Shown here one piece after another: positions 60,601 to 64,000 of a stretch of 64,000 nucleotides of DNA. Position 1 is the stretch's first letter, and every line of letters begins with the position of its first letter. The stretch is from Cornus controversa (lineage: Eukaryota > Streptophyta > Magnoliopsida > Cornales > Cornaceae), in assembly GCA_026545225.1 (NCBI GenBank), contig CM048847.1:1550001-1614000 (forward strand), given 5' to 3'. A model generated the notes under the pieces. It did not search any database. It was not told the origin of the DNA and worked only from the letters and a program-made list of their open reading frames with translations. Position numbers and translations under genes: made by a program.

Positions 60601-63600
60601 TTCGACCGTTTGGACATCTAAAGGAAACAATTAGCAAGCTACCAACCATTTTAAACTTGTTTCATTTGAGTTGTTTTGATTCGAAAACCGCATTCCAAGA
60701 GAAGTCATGCCATAATACTAATCGTACGCTGCTTTTTTCTAAATGAAACCATCAAAGCGTCCCAAAGAAACGACGAGCATGTCGATCCGATCTTCATCCA
60801 TGTTTGTTTGAGTTATTCTGACTCGAAAAGAACAATTGCTTGCAATAATCAGGCATGACGACAACCGTATGGTGCTTTGTGCTAGAATTGACCATCTGGA
60901 TGTCCAGAAGAATAGAGAATGACAAGAATGGTTTTGAACTTGTTTCGTTTGACTTGTCCTGATTCGAAAAGTCCCAATCCACGTGAAATCGTGCCATACC
61001 AAGAATTATACGTTGCTTTATGCCAAATTCAACCGTCAGGATGTCCTGAATCAAAAAGAGTAATTCCATGCTGCACCCATGAATGATCACAACCGTATAG
61101 TGCTCTATGCCAACTTCAACCATCTCGACAAGTAAAAGAAACAATTCCCAAGCTATCGATGATTTTAAACAAGTTTAGTTTGAGTTGTTCTGATTCAAAA
61201 AACCCATTCCTTGAGAAGTGGTGCCATAATCAGAATCGTAAGTTTCTTTTTTCCAAATTAGACCATCAAAACATCCAAAAGAAGTGACGAACATGTCAAT
61301 CCGATCTTCATCACAACCATATGGTGCTTTGTTCCAAGTTCGACCGTTTGGACATCTAAAGGAAACAATTAGCAAGCTACCAACCATTTTAAACTTGTTT
61401 CATTTGAGTTGTTTTGATTCGAAAACCGCATTCCAAGAGAAGTCATGCCATAATACTAATCGTACGCTGCTTTTTTCTAAATGAAACCATCAAAGCGTCC
61501 CAAAGAAACGACGAGCATGTCGATCCGATCTTCATCCATGTTTGTTTGAGTTATTCTGACTCGAAAAGAACAATTGCTTGCAATAATCAGGCATGACGAC
61601 AACCGTATGGTGCTTTGTGCTAGAATTGACCATCTGGATGTCCAGAAGAATAGAGAATGACAAGAATGGTTTTGAACTTGTTTCGTTTGACTTGTCCTGA
61701 TTCGAAAAGTCTCAATCCACGTGAAATCGTGCCATACCAAGAATTATACGTTGCTTTATGCCAAATTCAACCGTCAGGATGTCCTGAATCAAAAAGAGTA
61801 ATTCCATGCTGCACCCATGAATGATCACAACCGTATAGTGCTCTATGCCAACTTCAACCATCTGGACAAGTAAAAGAAACAATTCCCAAGCTATCGATGA
61901 TTTTAAACAAGTTTAGTTTGAGTTGTTCTGATTCAAAAACCCATTCCTTGAGAAGTCGTGCCATAATCAGAATCGTAAGTTTCTTTTTTCCAAATTACAC
62001 CATCAAAACATCCAAAAGAAGTGACAAACATGTCAATCCGATCTTCATCACAACCATATGGTGCTTTGTTCCAAGTTCGACCGTTTGGACATCTAAAGGA
62101 AACAATTAGCAAGCTACCAACCATTTAAAACTTGTTTCATTTGAGTTGTTTTGATTCGAAAACCGCATTCCAAGAGAAGTCATGCCATAATACTAATCGT
62201 ACGCTGCTTTTTTCTAAATGAAACCATCAAAGCGTCCCAAAGAAACGACGAGCATGTCGATCCGATCTTCATCCATGTTTGTTTGAGTTGTTCTGAGTCG
62301 AAAAGAACAATTGCTTGCAATAATCAGGCATGACGACAACCGTATGGCGCTTTGTGCTAGAATTGACCATCTGGATGTTCAGAAAAATAGAGAATGATAA
62401 CAACGGTTTCGAACTTGTTTCGTTTGACTTGTCCTGATTTGAAAAGTCCAATCCACGTGAAATCGTGCCATACTTAGAATTATACATTGCTTTATGCCAA
62501 ATTCAACCATCAGGACATCCTGAATCAAAAATAGTAATTCCTTGCTGCACTCATGAATGATCACAACCGTATGGTGCTCTATGCCAACTTCAACCATCTG
62601 GAAAAGTAAAAGAAACAATTCCCAAGCTATCGAGGATTTTAAACAAGTTTAGTTTGAGTTGTTCTAATTCAAAAACCCATTCCTTGAGAAGTCGTGCCAT
62701 AATCAGAATCGTAAGTTTCTTTTTTCCAAATTAGACTATCAAAACATCCAAAAGAAGTGACGAACATGTCAATCCGATCTTCATCACAACCATATGGTGC
62801 TTTGTTCCAAGTTCGACCGTTTGGACATCTAAAGGAAATAATTAGCAAGCTACCAACCATTTTAAACTTGTTTCATTTGAGTTGTTTTGATTCGAAAACC
62901 GCATTCCAAGAGAAGTCATGCCATAATACTAATCGTACGCTGCTTTTTTCTAAAGGAAACCATCAAAGCGTCCCAAAGAAACGACGGGCATGTCAATCCG
63001 ATCTTCATCCGTGTTTGTTTGAGTTGTTCTGAGTCGAAAGAACAATTGCTTGCAATAATCAGGCATGACGACAACCGTATAGCGCTTTGTGCTATAATTG
63101 ACCATCTGGATGTCCAGAAAAATAGAGAATGACAAGAACGGTTTCGAACTTGTTTCGTTTGACTTGTCCTGATTCAAAAAGTCACAATCCACGTGAAATC
63201 GTGCCATACCTAGAATTATACATTGCTTTATGCCAAATTCAACCGTCAGGATGTCCTGAATCAAAAAGAGTAATTCCATGCTGCACCCATGAATGATCAC
63301 AACCGTATGGTGCTCTATGCCAACTTCAACCATCTGGACAAGTAAAAGAAACAATTGCCAAGCTATCGATGATTTTAAACAAGTTTAGTTTGAGTTGTTC
63401 TGATTCAAAAACCCATTCCTTGAGAAGTCGTGCCATAATCAGAATCGTAAGTTTCTTTTTTCCAAATTAGACCATCAAAACATCCAAAAGAAGTGACGAA
63501 CATGTCAATCCGATCTTCATCACAACCATATGGTGCTTTGTTCCAAGTTCGACCGTTTGGACATCTAAAGGAAACAATTAGCAACCTACCAACCATTTTA

Positions 63601-64000
63601 AACTTGTTTCATTTGAGTTGTTTGATTCAAAAACCGCATTCCAAGAGAAGTCATGCCATAATACTAATCGTACGCTGCTTTTTTCTAAATGAAACCATCA
63701 AAGCGTCCCAAAGAAACGACGAGCATGTCAATCCGATCTTCATCCGTGTTTGTTTGAGTTGTTCTGAGTCGAAAGAACAATTGCTTGCAATAATCAGGCA
63801 TGACGACAACCGTATGGCGCTTTGTGCTAGAATTGACCATCTGGATGTCCAAAAAAATAGAGAATGACAAGAACGATTTCGAACTTGTTTCGTTTGACTT
63901 GTCCTGATTCAAAAAAGTCCAATCCACGTGAAATCGTGCCATACCTAGAATTATACGTTGCTTTATGCCAAATTCAACCGTCAGGATGTCCTGAATCGAA
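51625..64000. repeat. Five-HOR super-repeat, 3682 bp, with a four-HOR variant
   Basis: Call the five units a (AAATTACACCATC), b (TTCTAATTCAAAAACC with AGACTATCAAAAC), c (TTAGCAACCTACC), d and e (TTCAAAAAACCC with GAAGTGGTGCC). The order is abcde from 51625, abcd from 55307 (2944 bp, e missing), abcde from 58251 with d partly replaced, and abc from 61933 to the window end. Unit e is present only near 54571 and 61197. Copies look almost identical by eye. Confidence 0.88.

Larger units (their letters stand above)
39074..64000. repeat. Satellite array, block 3 (about 34 HOR units)
   Basis: Landmarks run from 39307 to 63596 every 735-738 bp and the array continues past the window end. Units of 735 bp have GAGTTGTTTGATTC (one T lost). 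Those of 738 bp have an extra A in ATTCAAAAAACCC, and 737-bp units have the extra A of GAAAAGAACAATT. Homogeneity rises to the right, where multi-kilobase blocks recur nearly unchanged. No transposon, gene or inversion was seen. Confidence 0.97.

Noticed and set aside
1-64000. rRNA, tRNA or other structural RNA genes
   Set aside because: No 5S/45S-like or tRNA-like sequence was recognised. The only tRNA-related sequence is the 12-nt primer-binding site and its decayed neighbours.

Overview
This 64 kb window reads as plant (angiosperm, probably eudicot) constitutive heterochromatin. It contains no gene I can support: no host coding sequence, no rRNA or tRNA gene, and no intact transposon protein. 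About 49 kb is one tandem satellite array, and about 15 kb is two LTR-retrotransposon insertions inside it. The species cannot be named from the sequence alone. The plant call rests on the retrotransposon features: an initiator-Met-tRNA primer-binding site, TG...CA LTR ends, 5-bp target duplications, LTRs over 4 kb, and a Ty3/gypsy-style polypurine tract. It also rests on the scale and organisation of the satellite.

The satellite is a higher-order repeat (HOR) of about 736 bp, present in about 67 phased occurrences: 14 in 1-10110, 19 in 21148-35069 and 34 in 39074-64000. Each HOR contains six diverged copies of one ancestral monomer of about 142 bp. Four are full length (141-143 bp) and two are internally deleted (81 and 87 bp). 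The two short monomers are explained to the base by deletions of 61 and 54 bp between short direct repeats. Above the HOR there is a third level: dimers of about 1472 bp, four-unit blocks of about 2941-2945 bp, five-unit blocks of 3682 bp, and an 8093-bp offset duplication. These are footprints of recent unequal exchange.

Element 1 (10111-21147, minus strand, 11,037 bp) is a complete non-autonomous Ty3/gypsy-type element of LARD architecture. It has 4.3-kb LTRs, a 2.4-kb non-coding interior, a clear PBS and PPT, and a GAAGT target duplication. Its LTRs differ by only four substitutions and two small indels that I could find, so the insertion is recent. All four substitutions look like deamination of methylated cytosine. 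Element 2 (35070-39073, plus strand, 4,004 bp) is a solo LTR of a related but diverged subfamily, with a CTATC target duplication. Both insertions are seamless: removing the element and one target copy restores the 736-bp phase.

The main items for a second look are the origin of the truncated monomers, the three-level amplification pattern, a paralogous empty site for the solo LTR 8,093 bp away, conserved hairpins and a conserved sequence block inside the LTRs, and a row of decayed PBS-like hairpin modules next to the real PBS. Positions and motif comparisons were read by eye. Identity values and copy counts should be recomputed by alignment.
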